A stretch of 64,000 nucleotides of DNA. Origin: Carcinoscorpius rotundicauda. Taxonomy: Eukaryota > Arthropoda > Merostomata > Xiphosura > Limulidae. The notes under the pieces were generated by a model. The model saw only the letters and a program-made list of their open reading frames with translations. It was not told the DNA's origin and did no database searches. The stretch is from assembly GCA_011833715.1 (NCBI GenBank), contig CM022391.1:170047601-170111600 (forward strand), given 5' to 3'. The translations under genes were made by a program, and so were the position numbers. Below are positions 32,691 to 44,555 of the stretch, in pieces. Positions within the stretch are counted from its first letter, which is position 1. Each line of letters begins with the position of its first letter.

Positions 32691-34099
32691 AACAACTGTT
32701 TACTAATGGAAATTGCACTATATTTTGTAAATATGAGAAAGATGTATCTTCTGATACTTTAAGTAAGAAAGAACAATGGTATTGTAAATACATAAAGGAC
32801 ATTAGACGATCAGGAGTGGTTGGTAATTGGTAAACTAACTCTTAATTCATTTCCCATATGAGATTCAGAAGAGTGTACTTATCAGATTGCTTATTGATAA
32901 TGCAAGATATCAGTATAACTTATGTACCTAACTTAAGCACTTCCGTAACCTGATCCTGCTGTACGCCGTTACAGTTTGATCACAGTGATGTAAGAGAAAC
33001 AACCAATAGAAACGCGATCTTTCATGATTAATCCTGAGTACATTACGAGAAATTTAAAACTAAGTATTAACTTTCTATAACAACACGCTTTCTAACAGGA
33101 AACAAACTTCTTGTTTCTGTAAAACTAACGGCTGAATTCTATTCATACGTCAGAGTAATGCAAGGAAGACACTTTTACAGATACATACACTTCAGGTACC
33201 TTTCTAAGTCGAACGAATTAGCCTTTATTTTTTTGTACTGCTTAGCTTCCAGAGTACTAAATTTGGATATTTGCCAAGTACCAAAAAGTGCAAAATTTCG
33301 TTCTATTATAATGTATAAATACTGTCAAACTCTTTAGTTCTCGTGTCATCCATGGTAGCAGGAAGAATACATACAATGTGTATTCTAAAAAGTGCTTTTT
33401 TTACAGTAGAAAGAAAAATAATTAAAATATGAACAATATTATTAAAATGTGCTTTTTAACTCCAAATATACAATTATAAAAGACTGGTTTTTGAAAGTGA
33501 TATTAAAGCATTATAGCTTATGTAATAAACAAACCACTAACGAACGATTTTTAACTCAAATTGGGACATTGTCTTTTGTAGATAGGAAGGTATGAGATTC
33601 GAGCTGACCTTATACATAGGGAAGCTAATGTTAATTATAGTATATTTCACAGGCAAATCAGACAACTTTTAATTAACAGGTTTTTAGAATACAAGTTATG
33701 AATCTCGGTGTGTTATGAATTACGATTTTTCGAAAGTCAAAAAACAGTGGAAAAACAGACCAATTCAATTAAAAAAAATTCCTTTATAAGTAAAAAAAAC
33801 AACAACTTTGTGATTTAATAACTGATTTAAAATAATCTATACCTGTATGTGTTAAATGTCAGAAATTGTAAAATTTTAGTGGGATTGCATTAGAAAAAAA
33901 AAAAAGGTTTTACAGTATGACGTAGGTTAATATTTTACATTTTGTCTAACAGTATGTTCATCAATTCTATTCATTAGTTTTACGATTCATAGAAATCTCA
34001 TATTCGTAATAATTTCACTGCAATTGCTGTGGAAAAATATGCATAAAATTCGCGAGTTGAACTTATCTAGAAAACTAAACGAGAATTTCAATACAAAAT
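32691..34099. other. no recognised feature
   Basis: About 1.4 kb of AT-rich sequence with several A runs (for example 33895-33905) and no open frame of note. Confidence 0.4.
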
Positions 34100-34371
34100 T
34101 AGTCCCAGCATAGTCAGGTCTTTAGGGTGCTCAACTCGTAATCTGAAAGTCGCGGATTCGAAGCCCCGTCACACCAAACATACTCGTCCTTTTTGCCGTG
34201 AGGGCCTAATAATAACACGGTCAATCCCACTATTTGTTGGTAAAACAGTAGCCCAAGAGTTGGCGGTGGGTGGTGATGACTAGCTGCTTTCCTTCTAGCA
34301 TTACACTGATAAATTAGGGAAGATTAGCGAAGATAGCCCTCATGTAGCCTTGCATGAAATTAAAAACAAAC
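34100..34371 (+). mobile_element. SINE family A, full length
   Basis: Plus-strand copy with head AGTCCCAGCATAGTCAGGTC, B box GGATTCGAAGCC, complete body, tail TTGCATGAAATTAAAAAC. Moderately diverged. Confidence 0.88.
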
Positions 34372-34579
34372 TATCTTACTTATACGATAAACATTTTGAA
34401 ATTCGTGTTGTAACAGCATTTTGTACCGCATTTTCTCAATGGTGTGTTTTAAATTCTTGTTGGTAAAGTAAAAAACTATATTAACCTTTACTATTAATGA
34501 AATATTTGGAACTGTTATAATTTTTTAAACTCTAGTTTAACAAAATAGTAATATTTAGCGTTCAATTGGAGGCAGATTT

Positions 34580-34863
34580 TGCTTTTTGTTTGTTTGTTTT
34601 GAATTTTTGCACAAAGCCACTCGCGAGCTATCTGTGCTAGCCATCCTTAATTTAGCAGTGTAAGACTAGAGGGAAAGCAGCTAGTCATCACCACCCACCG
34701 CCAACTCTTGGGCTACTCTTTTACCAAAGAAAAGTGGGATTGACAGTCACATTATAACGCCCCCATGGCTGGGAGGGCAAGCATGTTCAGCGCGAGTTGG
34801 ATGCGAACTCGCGACTCTCAGATTACGAGCGCATGCCTTAACGCGCTCGGCCATGCCGGGCCA
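34580..34863 (-). mobile_element. SINE family A1 with 8-bp TSD
   Basis: Complete minus-strand copy ending GCGCTCGGCCATGCCGGGCC. GCAGATTT flanks it at 34572-34579 and 34864-34871. The B box reads AGTTCGCATCC. Confidence 0.92.
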
Positions 34864-35045
34864 GCAGATTTCGCAAATGACAGTCAACAAACGTACTGTG
34901 TTTAATTTGTCATTACATTAAACTGACGTAAGTTTAAACAAAAGTAAAGTTTACATAAAAAGGAAAGGCAATGAATAGCGACTTCGTGCTTAATAAGATT
35001 AGTTTATCTAAAGCTTAAATAAAAATGAATAATAATCCTAAATAT

Positions 35046-35312
35046 TTGTTTGTTTTAGAGTTTTTAGCAAAGCTATACAAGAGTTATCTGCGCTATCCGT
35101 CCTAAACTTAGCAGTTTATGACTGAAGGAAATGGGGGTAGTCATTACCATCTACCTCCTACTATTGTGCTACTGTTTTATCAACGAATATGGGGATTGGC
35201 CGTTACATATAAGTCCCCTCGGCTGAAAGGACGAGCATGTTAGCTGTAAAAGGGATTCAAACCCGCGAGCATAAGATTACGAGTCGAGCGCCCTAACCTC
35301 TTGACCATGTTC
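35046..35312 (-). mobile_element. SINE family A, variant with altered neck
   Basis: Minus-strand copy in which the segment after the head reads GAGCATGTTAGCTGTAAAAG instead of the usual TGTTTGGTGCGACG. The same variant appears at 44456-44553, so it is a subfamily rather than private decay. Confidence 0.85.
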
Positions 35313-35667
35313 TAACTATTTATACTTTTTTTTACTTTAGGTAAGAAATAAAATATTTAGACTTTGAATAAAAATTTGTAACTGGGAATCCAAACTTTTA
35401 TTTTTTGTGATTATGTAAACCTATTTAGCGGACTATTCTAGTTAACTCATAAAATATAAATTAATTTGGTACTAAAGACGTGTATAATTAAAACAAAAAT
35501 GTAAATGCGCAGACATAACGTTATTACAAAAGTAACTTCTACTCACTGAGACTGCGCTTAAGTTTAACAGATTAAACCAAAGCCTCAATAATAACAAGAA
35601 AAGCAGTTTCCAAAGTTCACCGTATTGGAAAGAAATATCATTTGATGTTGTAGTCTTAGTAACAAGT
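35313..35667. other. no recognised feature
   Basis: AT-rich. An open minus frame (35472-35672) has no domain. Confidence 0.4.
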
Positions 35668-35785
35668 GACACGCTAGGACAGCGGTAAGTCTACGGATTT
35701 ATAACGCTAAAAATCAAGGGTTCGTTTCCCTTCGGTGGACACAGCAGATATCCTAATGTGGCTTTGCTATAATAAAACGCTTAGT
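35668..35785 (+). mobile_element. SINE family C
   Basis: Plus-strand copy: GACAGCGGTAAGTCTACGG, GGGTTCGTTTCCCTTCGG, AATGTGGCTTTGCTATAAT. Nearly complete. Confidence 0.85.
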
Positions 35786-36556
35786 AACAATATTCAAAGT
35801 CAGACATCATAGTATCTTTAGGACATTGACAACTGCTTTGTGTATCGTATTTTTGTGGTTAAACAGAAGATATTGTTTCAGGTGTAGGTATTTAATGACA
35901 GGTATATTGTTCATGATGTGTTTAAGCCCAGATAAGGGTTTTAAAATAATAAGAGGCCTACCAGCTGAACCATTCTAAACATTCACCTAAAGTTTAACAT
36001 ATTTTGTTTATTGCAATTCAATGTTATATTTTAATTAATATATTATTCACTAATTTTAATCCCATACTATAGTGAAAGGTTCCCATCTATAGAACTGTTA
36101 AAGATAACAAATCAACTGGGACTTCAAGTCTAGTACATAGAAACTAATGTCATAATACTGCTAACGCTAAATTAAAATGCCCAACAATATAATAAACCTT
36201 CTTTAATGTGTTATTTTGTTTTCTTAAAGTTTAAAATTCTTTTAGTTTTTTGATGACAAGGGACTAATAAAAGTCAACACGATGAAAAAAAACACGAGAC
36301 ATCGCCAGGTAGTAATATTAACATTTTTATTCGTTCAAGACTGCTCAGCCAATGAAAAGTTTTGTTATCTTACGTGAGATTTTATCAAAACCTTTGACGT
36401 AATACACTAAACTCGAAGTCAGTCATTAAACGATAAATTGATTTAAATAAAGGTAATTTTTTCCGTAGTTTTTAACATTGCTTGCCTATATTTGTCAACA
36501 AATTTGACAGTACTGGGGAAGAAAATAACTTTTGTAGGTAAAATGGAATAAGAGTT
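35786..36556. other. no recognised feature
   Basis: AT-rich spacer without open frames of note. Confidence 0.4.
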
Positions 36557-36797
36557 ATTTGTTTTTGAATTTCGCGCAAAGCTACTCGAGGGCTATCTGC
36601 GCTAGCCGTCCCTAGTTTTGTAGTGAGACTAGAGGGAAGGCAGCTAGTCATCACCACCCACTGTCAACTTTTAAGCTACTCTTTTACTAACAAATAGTGG
36701 GATTGATAGTCACATTATAAAGCCTTCACGGCTGAAAGGGTAAGCATATTTGGTGTGACCGGGATCCGAACCCGCGACCCCTTGGCTATACCGGGTC
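36557..36797 (-). mobile_element. SINE family A, head shortened
   Basis: Minus-strand copy. The B box is intact (GGATCCGAACCCGCGACC on plus), but the head is cut by a deletion joining CGACCCC to TTGGCTATACCGGG. Confidence 0.85.
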
Positions 36798-36915
36798 GGT
36801 AAGATTTGAAAATTTGTCAAAGGACATTGTCTATCTGAAATGTATAGGTTATAAGTGATGGATAAATGCATCTTTGGACATATTATTCTTAGAGTTTTGA
36901 AGCAAATAATATTGA

Positions 36916-36961
<46 letters not shown>

Positions 36962-36962
36962 T
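36916..36962. repeat. (TA)n(TG)n microsatellite
   Basis: About ten TA units run directly into about thirteen TG units. Confidence 0.95.
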
Positions 36963-37387
36963 TATTTCGTACAGATATTCTGTTAGAGATCTAGGAAGAA
37001 TAACACTAAACAATACCTTCTTGTCAAAAAAACCTTTGTGGATATTCATAGATACAGAATGCTTGGCAGGATATATCTTTAGACAGAATTTGCTTTTTTG
37101 TTTTGAGTGATCCATACTTGAGTTCACTGTTCTATGTGTTGTTCAGGTTCTAGTAAAATGTATATATTCAAAAGCACTTTAAATACATTAAATCACATTT
37201 CACAGTCGGCATTCATTGATTCTGCGAACAAAATTTAAAACGTCATCCAATCAAAACTTGAAGCGGTATGTACGGAGTACACTCCAAATAACACCCGTAA
37301 TATTCACGACTGATTACCCACATCGAATATCAAACAACCGTGAAGAAATCAACTAGCACTAGCTAATAAACCTTCTTCTCATGTACG
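36963..37387. other. no recognised feature
   Basis: A minus-strand open frame (36849-37127) crosses the microsatellite and is not credible as a gene. Confidence 0.4.
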
Positions 37388-37510
37388 ACGTCCCTGCTAG
37401 TAGAGAGAGAAGTATACGGATTTACAACGCTACAATCAGGGATTCGATTCTCTTCTGTGGGCTCAGCAGATAGCCCGATATGGCTTTGCTATAAGAAAAC
37501 ACAAACACAC
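37388..37510 (+). mobile_element. SINE family C
   Basis: Plus-strand copy: CCTGCTAGTAGAGAGAGAAG, ACGGATTTACAACGCTAC, GGGATTCGATTCTC, then GATATGGCTTTGCTATAAG and a CA-rich tail. Confidence 0.85.
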
Positions 37511-38161
37511 ACTGATGTGTGACTCGCAGAGACACTTGTGATCACTTCAGTTGATATTCTTTGTTATTTCATGAAGATTATACCCAACCAATTAGCGATT
37601 TGTAAATGGGCTACAGTGTGAATTAGATCTTTTTCCAAGAACCCGTATTTATTATGTGTGTGTCTTAGGAACAGTTCTGTCCAACATCCAAGGATACATA
37701 ACTAAATAATAAACAGCTGCTTCAAAATTAAGACGTAAAACAATAAATAGAGAAATAAGTAAAACTATTTTCTTCTTTCATTTCAATCGAAATGTCTTAA
37801 AATAAGTAATCTTTTGCAAGTTCGTGAAATTAAAACGTCAGATGTTTCTCCAGCAAATATTTCTTATTAACTGTCATAACATTTATTTACAAACTTTTAA
37901 GTGGTTTCATGCAAACTAAAACACCAATTACATTATGAAGAAATAACTCTCAGGATATTATTTGTTTTTATAACTTTAAAGACTATTTTTCTTGACGTAA
38001 AAGAAACGTCAGCCTCTCTTAAATACTTTATTGCACTTGTATATGAAATTTTCTTCTATCTTTTACTGATTTTTACTCTTAGATTGAATATTCAGAGTTA
38101 ACACTTATTTGCTTGCATTGTTAATTCAATTTTAAAATGTTTCTTTATAAGATAGAAATCT
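37511..38161. other. no recognised feature
   Basis: AT-rich. The open frame at 37901-38101 (+) is hydrophobic without a recognisable pattern. Confidence 0.4.
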
Positions 38162-38393
38162 CGTTTGTTTGTTTTGAATTTCGCACAAAGCTACTCAAGG
38201 GCTATCTGTGCTAGTCGTCCTTAATTTAGCAGTGTAAAACTAGATGGAAGGCAGCTAGTCATTACCACCTACCACCAACTCTTGGGCAACTCTTTTACCA
38301 ACAAATAATGGCATTGACTATAACATTATAGCACCTTTACGGCTGAAAGGGCGAACATATTTGGTGTGACGGGGATTCGAGCCCGCGACCCTT
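38162..38393 (-). mobile_element. SINE family A, truncated within the head
   Basis: Minus-strand copy ending just past the B box (GGGATTCGAGCCCGCGACCC). The A-box half of the head is missing. Confidence 0.86.
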
Positions 38394-39397
38394 GAATATA
38401 GAAAATATTTGTATTTTATCTACAAAGCGTCACAATGTTGAATTAATGTTAACACTTTAGGGTAATAGGTACACAATTAAGAGCAGGTAATTTTCAACTT
38501 TGTTTAACTTTTTGGGCAACGCTACTGTAACGGATTTACTATTCTTTATTTACTTTAATATTTGTGTTCGTTTTATTTTAATAAATATTTAGAAATGTTT
38601 ATAGTTTATACTGTTAAATGTGTATTGCGAAAGTCCAGCGTATTCAACAAATTTATAGAAGATTCTCTAGTGTAAGAATCAAGAATATATGTTTTACATT
38701 GTTGTAAACTGAAATTTCGAAAGCCTCGCTTACTGTCTATAAATCGACGCGGAGAGACAGTAATATGTTGTTGGTTTGCTACAGTTGGTATACTACAAAC
38801 TTTGGAAATTATAATTGTGATTAACATTTATTAATGGGATAACTACAGATATTTGATCGGAAATATTTACAGATTAAGAACATCACGAACCTTTTAATTG
38901 CAGTGAATTAACTTCAAACGTTAATATTTCTACTGGAACATTACGTACCATTGTCTGTGAAAAACTCACGTGTAAGAAGCGAGAGATAGCCTACCCGTTA
39001 AGTGAACTTCACCGATATTAACTTGAAATTAATTTGCTCATTGTAAACCGTCGATAAAATATTCGGTTCTAGACTAAGCAGAAGACTCAATATTGTTGTA
39101 AGGTTTAAAAACTTTTCTTTATAAATCATTATTTGTAATAACTGTTATTGTAAATTTTACTGTTGTTTGTATATTAAAATATATTTGTGTTAAGAAAGAA
39201 AAACGTATTTATGAATCTTGTTGGTTAATATCATACCTATCAGTATTCAATTAACTTCTAAATCAAAATTAAAATTTCCGCCTATTTGAAATCGTAATAC
39301 GTAACATGACAGATCGGAGACTCGTTCAAGGTAAATTATAACAAGTAACACTAAACAATAGTTATCCGATATTTGAATTTATAGAATAGAGGAATGG
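38394..39397. other. no firm feature
   Basis: A minus-strand frame at 38606-38827 gives a plausible composition (PTVANQQHITVSPRRFIDSK) but lacks convincing splice sites or family resemblance. Confidence 0.35.
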
Positions 39398-39525
39398 CGT
39401 TCCTTGATGGGACAGTGGTAAGTCTAAGAAGTTACAACGTTAAACTCAGGTTTTCTCTTTCCCTCAGTAAACACAGCCAAGAATTCGATGAAAATTTACT
39501 ATGGGAAAACACGCACGCTAAAGAA
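39398..39525 (+). mobile_element. SINE family C, degraded
   Basis: Plus-strand relic: GGGACAGTGGTAAGTCTAAG, AGTTACAACGTTAAACTCAG, a damaged B-box region, and GGGAAAACACGCACGC at the end. Confidence 0.7.
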
Positions 39526-39793
39526 GAAAGTAGACGGTACTCACCGTCAAATGTTGGATCACCATAGCCGCACAGTGAGGTTTGACTGTTATACTTACAG
39601 TACACATTTTAGTTACTTTACAACAAAGACAATCAAACTTCATATAACGGATAACATTTAATTTATGTTGATTGAATTTTTTCTTCGTTCACAAAGGTGT
39701 GCGCAACAATGCTTATCATGTTTAACTACATGGAAAGAAAAGTTTCTATAAGTGAAATATCTACACGGAAAACTAATTTCTACAACTCAAATA

Positions 39794-41235
39794 CCTGTAT
39801 TCAAGTAACCGTAATCAAGATATAGAAATGAAATACTTTCAACTGTAACTTGAAGTATTTTATTATAATGTTTAAGTTCCTGTATTCAAGTAACCGTAAT
39901 CAAGATATAGAAATGAAATGCTTTCAACTGTAACTTGAAGTATTTTATTATAATGTTTAAGTTCCTGTATTCAAGTAACCGTAATCAAGATATAGAAATG
40001 AAATACTTTCAACTGTAACTTGAAGTATTTTATTATAATGTTTAAGTTCCTGTATTCAAGTAACCGTAATCAAGATATAGAAATGAAATGCTTTCAACTG
40101 TAACTTGAAGTATTTTATTATAATGTTTAAGTTCCTGTATTCAAGTAACCGTATTCAAGATATAGAAATGAAATACTTTCAACTATAACTTGAAGTATTT
40201 TATTATAATGTTTAAGTTCCTGTATTCAAGTAACCGTAATCAAGATATCGAAATGAAATACTTTCAACTGTAACTTGAAGTATTTTATTATAATGTTTAA
40301 GTTCCTGTATTCAAGTAACCGTAATCAAGATATAGAAATGAAATGCTTTCAACTGTAACTTGAAGTATTTTATTATAATGTTTAAGTTCCTGTATTCAAG
40401 TAACCGTATTCAAGATATAGAAATGAAATACTTTCAACTGTAACTTGAAGTATTTTATTATAATGTTTAAGTTCCTGTATTCAAGTAACCGTATTCAAGA
40501 TATAGAAATGAAATTCTTTCAACTGTAACTTGAAGTATTTTATTATAATGTTTAAGTTCCTGTATTCAAGTAACCGTAATCAAGATATAGAAATGAAATG
40601 CTTTCAACTGTAACTTGAAGTATTTTATTATAATGTTTAAGTTCCTGTATTCAAGTAACCGTAATCAAGATATAGAAATGAAATGCTTTCAACTGTAACT
40701 TGAAGTATTTTATTATAATGTTTAAGTTCCTGTATTCAAGTAACCGTAATCAAGATATAGAAATAAAATACTTTCAACTGTAACTTGAAGTATTTTATTA
40801 TAATGTTTAAGTTCCTGTATTCAAGTAACCGTAATCAAGATATAGAAATGAAATATTTTTAACTTGCAACTTGAAGGTTAAGTATTTAATTCCCATGTTT
40901 AAGTTTCTGTAATTCAAATAACTTTATTTAAGATACAGAAATGAAATAATTTTAACCTGTAACTTGAAGATGATTGTTTGTTTTTGTTTGTTTTTTTGAA
41001 TTAAGCACAAAGCTACACAGTGGGCTATCTGTGCTCTGCCCACCACGGGTAGCAAAACCCGGATTTTAGCGTGTAAGTCCGCAGACATACCGCTGAGCCA
41101 CTGGGGGGCTTAAAGATGAAGTATTTCATTCCCATGTTTAAGTTTCTGTACTTCAAATAACTGTATTTAAGACATAGAAATGAAATATTTTTAACCTGTA
41201 ACTTAAAGGTTAAGTATTTTATTTTAATGTTTAAG
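39794..41235. repeat. 85-bp satellite array
   Basis: Exact 85-bp period with unit starts (CCTGTATTCAAGTAACCG) at 39794, 39879, 39964 and every 85 bp to 40814. Thirteen units are nearly identical; a few diverged units follow to about 41235. The first four units alternate ATACTTTC/ATGCTTTC, hinting at a 170-bp dimer. The right, diverged end is split by a family B SINE at 40974-41112. Confidence 0.95.
40974..41112 (-). mobile_element. SINE family B inside the satellite
   Basis: Complete minus-strand copy with a TTGTTTGTTTTT reverse tail and CCGCTGAGCCACTGGGGGG head. AAGATGA flanks it at 40967-40973 and 41113-41119. It is inserted into the diverged edge, not the homogeneous core. Confidence 0.9.
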
Positions 41236-41883
41236 TTAATATTTTCTACTGTACTCTTTCTTATTTTTTCAAAGATTCACAAACTTTTAAAGTGTGAATG
41301 ACAAAATTATATTTTGTATTCGCTGGATGAAAAGTGAAACTGTGTATACCTTGAGTCATATTTTAAAATATTCTAAAGCGGTGGTTTTCTCTATATATTA
41401 TACAGAAGGATAAAACTTCGTCATTAAACGTTTCTATTGTCTATATAATTGAAAGCGTTCCACAAAATCACGAATATTTATTAGTTTTCCAATGAATTTT
41501 GTTGATTTGGTGTTAGTTATTATATACCCGCAGTAATTTCTTATTAAACTACTTAAGAGTTTACATAAATCTAAAAACTCCATCACAAATGTGAAAATCG
41601 ATTGACTTAAGTAAATTCAATCGTAAATGAAATTATAAACTGTTAATGCTCCGAATGTAATCTCGATTATATTGGACAACAGATGTCATTGTCAACCTAT
41701 TTATTTTCCAATTAGTAATTTCTTCTTGTCTCGAAATTCTTAAATTAATCTGAAATATGTCCTAAAGAAAAGGAAATATTGTTTACATACATATATTTCT
41801 GTATTGAAACAGATAAAAATAAAAGTTTAGATACAATCACAAAGGAAGTTTTATTATGTTATTAAAATGTTAGAAGAACATTG
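41236..41883. other. no recognised feature
   Basis: AT-rich spacer. Confidence 0.4.
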
Positions 41884-41960
41884 GGGTTTGGTCCCCCTCG
41901 TTGGGCTCACCAGATAGCCCGATGTGGCTTTGCTATAAGAAAAAAAAAAAGAAAAGAAAA
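41884..41960 (+). mobile_element. SINE family C, 3' part only
   Basis: Plus-strand fragment GGTCCCCCTCGTTGGGCTC, ATAGCCCGATGTGGCTTTG, CTATAAG and an A/G-rich tail. The head is missing. Confidence 0.8.
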
Positions 41961-42009
41961 GAAGAAAATTGCGCCAAAGTTTGGTTTGAATATTGGTGCA
42001 AATCTACAC

Positions 42010-42240
42010 GAGGACTTTACCTGTTTTGATTTTGAACTAATAGACTGGAGGAAAGCACCTACCACTAACTCTTAGTCTGCTAAACAGTGAGATTTGACTG
42101 TCACTCTTATAGCTTACTCACATTCCCAAAATGCAGAGCGCGAATTTTTCTTTTTCGATAATTGGACACGAACTATAGGCTGGCAAATTAGCCAGTGAGC
42201 AACATCCTCACCTTTTGACGAGGTTTACCATATGGCACTC
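42010..42240 (-). mobile_element. possible decayed SINE
   Basis: TAGACTGGAGGAAAGCACC, ACCACTAACTCTTAGTCTGC and TTTGACTGTCACTCTTATAG follow the order of family A in the minus direction, and resemble the decayed copy at 32449-32690. Weak. Confidence 0.3.
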
Positions 42241-42345
42241 ATGAGCTAATCAGTTTGCTAATTGATTTATATAATTTTTTGGAAAAGTTGGATGGTGTAA
42301 TTTGTCAAGTTTCTTTACATATACTTCTTTGCATGTTTCGTTGTT

Positions 42346-42455
42346 AATTTTGTTGTTGTTTTGAATTAAGCATAGAGCTACACAATCCGCTATCTGTGCA
42401 TTGCCCACCTTTGGTATTGAAACCAATTCTAGAATTGTAAGTCCACATATACATC
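42346..42455 (-). mobile_element. SINE family B
   Basis: Minus-strand copy: GAATTAAGCATAGAGCTACA, CCTTTGGTATTGAAACC, TTGTAAGTCCACATATACA. Diverged head. Confidence 0.75.
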
Positions 42456-42540
42456 ATTGTTATTAAGTGTGTAGCTATGCATTGGGCTATCTGTGCCGTG
42501 TCTACGAGGGTTATCGTTGTGTCACTGGGGTGAGTGGGGT
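42456..42540 (-). mobile_element. SINE family B fragment
   Basis: Directly behind the previous copy and in the same orientation: AAGTGTGTAGCTATGCATTG, GGCTATCTGTGCCGTG, then GTGTCACTGGGGTGAG. The middle is deleted. It may be a tandem insertion into the first copy's head. Confidence 0.65.
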
Positions 42541-42554
42541 GTGCTTTATACATT

Positions 42555-42798
42555 TGTCTTTTCTTCTTTCTTTTTGCATTTCGCGCAAAGCTACACAAGG
42601 GCTATCTACGCTGGCTGTCGCTAATTTAGCAGACTAGAGGGAAGGCATCTAGTCATCACCACCCACTGTCAACTCTTGAGCTACTCTTTTACCAACAAAT
42701 AATGGGATTGACCGTGACATTATAACGTTTTCACGGTTGAAAGGGATTTTTATCCGCGACTATAAGATTACGAGTCGAACTCCCTTACTCACCTGGCC
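42555..42798 (-). mobile_element. SINE family A with 7-bp TSD
   Basis: Minus-strand copy with ATACATT at 42548-42554 and 42799-42805. About 15 bp around the TAGCAGTGTAAGACTAG segment and the GCGAGCATG segment are deleted. The head is present (TCACCTGGCC). Confidence 0.88.
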
Positions 42799-42805
42799 AT
42801 ACATT

Positions 42806-43636
42806 AGTCACCTACAAATTCAGTCCACTTCATCTTCATGTTTTAGTATTGAATTGTATTTTAACTACATTTCGTCACTAACTCACCCTGAACTAAAAGC
42901 TGCCACCTAAGAGGGAATTCGTTTATAAGTATGTTAACGAGGCAAGAAACTGAAAATAATTAGAACAAACGTATTTCACGATTTGTTACGCTCGTCCTTA
43001 ACCAATTGCCAGAACCGCGTCGTTTCAGCTAATTTTCAATTTAGATTCTTTCAAAAGATTTTCGAAATGCATTAAGCGTGAAGACAAAGCAATTTCAAAA
43101 TTGGATGTTTAAAATGATTCACTGTTCTCGACAAACACACGTATTACATGACTCATTGTTTATAAGACCATAGCAAATACTTCACTGTGTGATTTACGGA
43201 AATTTTCCTAATAATGTATGCGCGACGTGCTGTTCTACGAGTGATTAGGTTTGGCTTAAGCTGTGAGTTGTATATTATTGATCTCTTGATAACAGCTGAG
43301 AGCAGACACAATCTAATGCAGGGACCTCAAACATAATACAAACTTGTCACAAAATTAATATTTTGTTATATTTTGAGTTGAAACTCTGACTAGACCAAAT
43401 ATTAAGAAACCAATGTCTTTGCTATAATTTTGAGAATTTTTTGCTTTCGGATCTGTTCATTTAATTAAATATTTTTTATCATTTTAAGCGACACAAATTA
43501 AAGTTTACAAGATAAGTTGAATGCTGTGGATTTTGAGTTGAAATAACTGAGAGTTATTTTTTGGTATCTGACTAACAGTTAACAAGCTACCAGCTTAATA
43601 AAATTTAAAATAATAGCATGCAAAATGGATTTAGTG
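42806..43636. other. no recognised feature
   Basis: AT-rich with a less AT-rich patch at 42950-43060 that shows no open frame of note. Confidence 0.4.
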
Positions 43637-43715
43637 TATCAGTGGCTCAGCAGCTAGTCTGAGAGACAACAACGCCAAAAAATCATATTCTGGTACGTAC
43701 ATAAGCCAAAGCACA
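43637..43715 (+). mobile_element. SINE family B, degraded
   Basis: Plus-strand relic: TCAGTGGCTCAGCAGCTAGT, ACAACAACGCCAAAAAATCA, TAAGCCAAAGCACA. Confidence 0.65.
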
Positions 43716-43719
43716 AACT

Positions 43720-43822
43720 TATTTGTCTGTTTGGAATTAAGCACCAAGCTTTACAATGGGCTATCTGTGCTCGGCCCACCAAGGGTATCGAAACCTCGTT
43801 TCTAACTATGTGCTACTGAGGG
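43720..43822 (-). mobile_element. SINE family B, opposite orientation
   Basis: Minus-strand copy immediately after the previous one: GGAATTAAGCACCAAGCTTT, GCTCGGCCCACCAAGGGTAT, CGAAACCTCGTTTC, CTACTGAGGGG. The pair is a head-to-head family B arrangement. Confidence 0.8.
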
Positions 43823-43941
43823 GACAAGGCATAATTAGCCCACTGAATAGCTTTTTGCATAAAAATATTGATTCTAGTGGCCATTTCTTTAGATTCATAT
43901 TTAGTTGTAGAATTTTAAACAACTTTTTAATGAATAATTCG

Positions 43942-44007
43942 TCACGGCATGGCCAGATGGTTAAGGTGTTCGACTCGTAACACAAAGGTCGCGAGTTTGA
44001 AATCCCT
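43942..44007 (+). mobile_element. SINE family A (outer copy), left part
   Basis: Head CACGGCATGGCCAGATGG to GAAATCCCT, interrupted by an A1 copy. It continues at 44296-44418 and, after a second interruption, at 44556-44640. Confidence 0.88.
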
Positions 44008-44286
44008 GTAGGCCTGGCATGGCCAAGCGTGTAAAGGTGTGCGGCTCGTAATCTGAAGGTCGCGGGTTCGCATCCCGGTCGCGCCTAACATGCTCGCCAT
44101 TTCAGCTGTGGGGGCGTTATAATGTGACGGTCAATACCAGTATTCGCTGGTAAAAAAGTAGCCAAGAGTTGGCGGTGGGTGGTGATGACTAGCTGCCTTC
44201 CCTCTAGTCTTACACTGCTAAATTAGGGACAGCTAGCACAGATAGCCCTTGAGTAGCTGTGTGCGAAATTCAATACAAACAAACAA
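44008..44286 (+). mobile_element. SINE family A1 nested, 9-bp TSD
   Basis: Complete plus-strand A1 copy (GGCATGGCCAAGCGTGTAAA; B box GGTTCGCATCC). GAAATCCCT flanks it at 43999-44007 and 44287-44295. It is inserted exactly in the B-box region of the outer family A copy. Confidence 0.94.
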
Positions 44287-44295
44287 GAAATCCCT

Positions 44296-44418
44296 TTCAC
44301 ACCAAACATGTTCGCCCTTTCAGCCGTGGGGGTGTTATAAGTTATAGTCAATTCCACTATTCTTTATTAAAAGAGTAGCCCAAGTGTTGGCGGCGTGTGG
44401 TGATGACTAGCTGTTTTC
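44296..44418 (+). mobile_element. SINE family A (outer copy), middle part
   Basis: Continues TTCACACCAAACATGTTCGC through GGTGATGACTAGCTGTTTTC, then is broken by a foreign segment that begins ATAAATATTGATTCTAG. Confidence 0.85.
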
Positions 44419-44555
44419 CATAAATATTGATTCTAGTCGCCATTTCTACAGAAGGATAAAGTCCCCCCCGGCTGAAAGGACGAGCATGTTAGCTGTAAAA
44501 GGGATTTAAACCCGCGACCATAACATTACGAGTGAGCGCCCTAACCTCTTGGCGC
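44419..44555 (-). mobile_element. insert: variant SINE head plus duplicated flank
   Basis: 44419-44455 repeats text found at 43861-43890 (AAATATTGATTCTAGT, GCCATTTCT). 44456-44553 is a minus-strand head of the variant A subfamily (GAGCATGTTAGCTGTAAAAG). The combination sits inside the outer copy and has no evident TSD. Confidence 0.7.

Noticed and set aside
36849..37127. 92-codon minus-strand frame
   Set aside because: Runs through a TA/TG microsatellite; low-complexity artefact.
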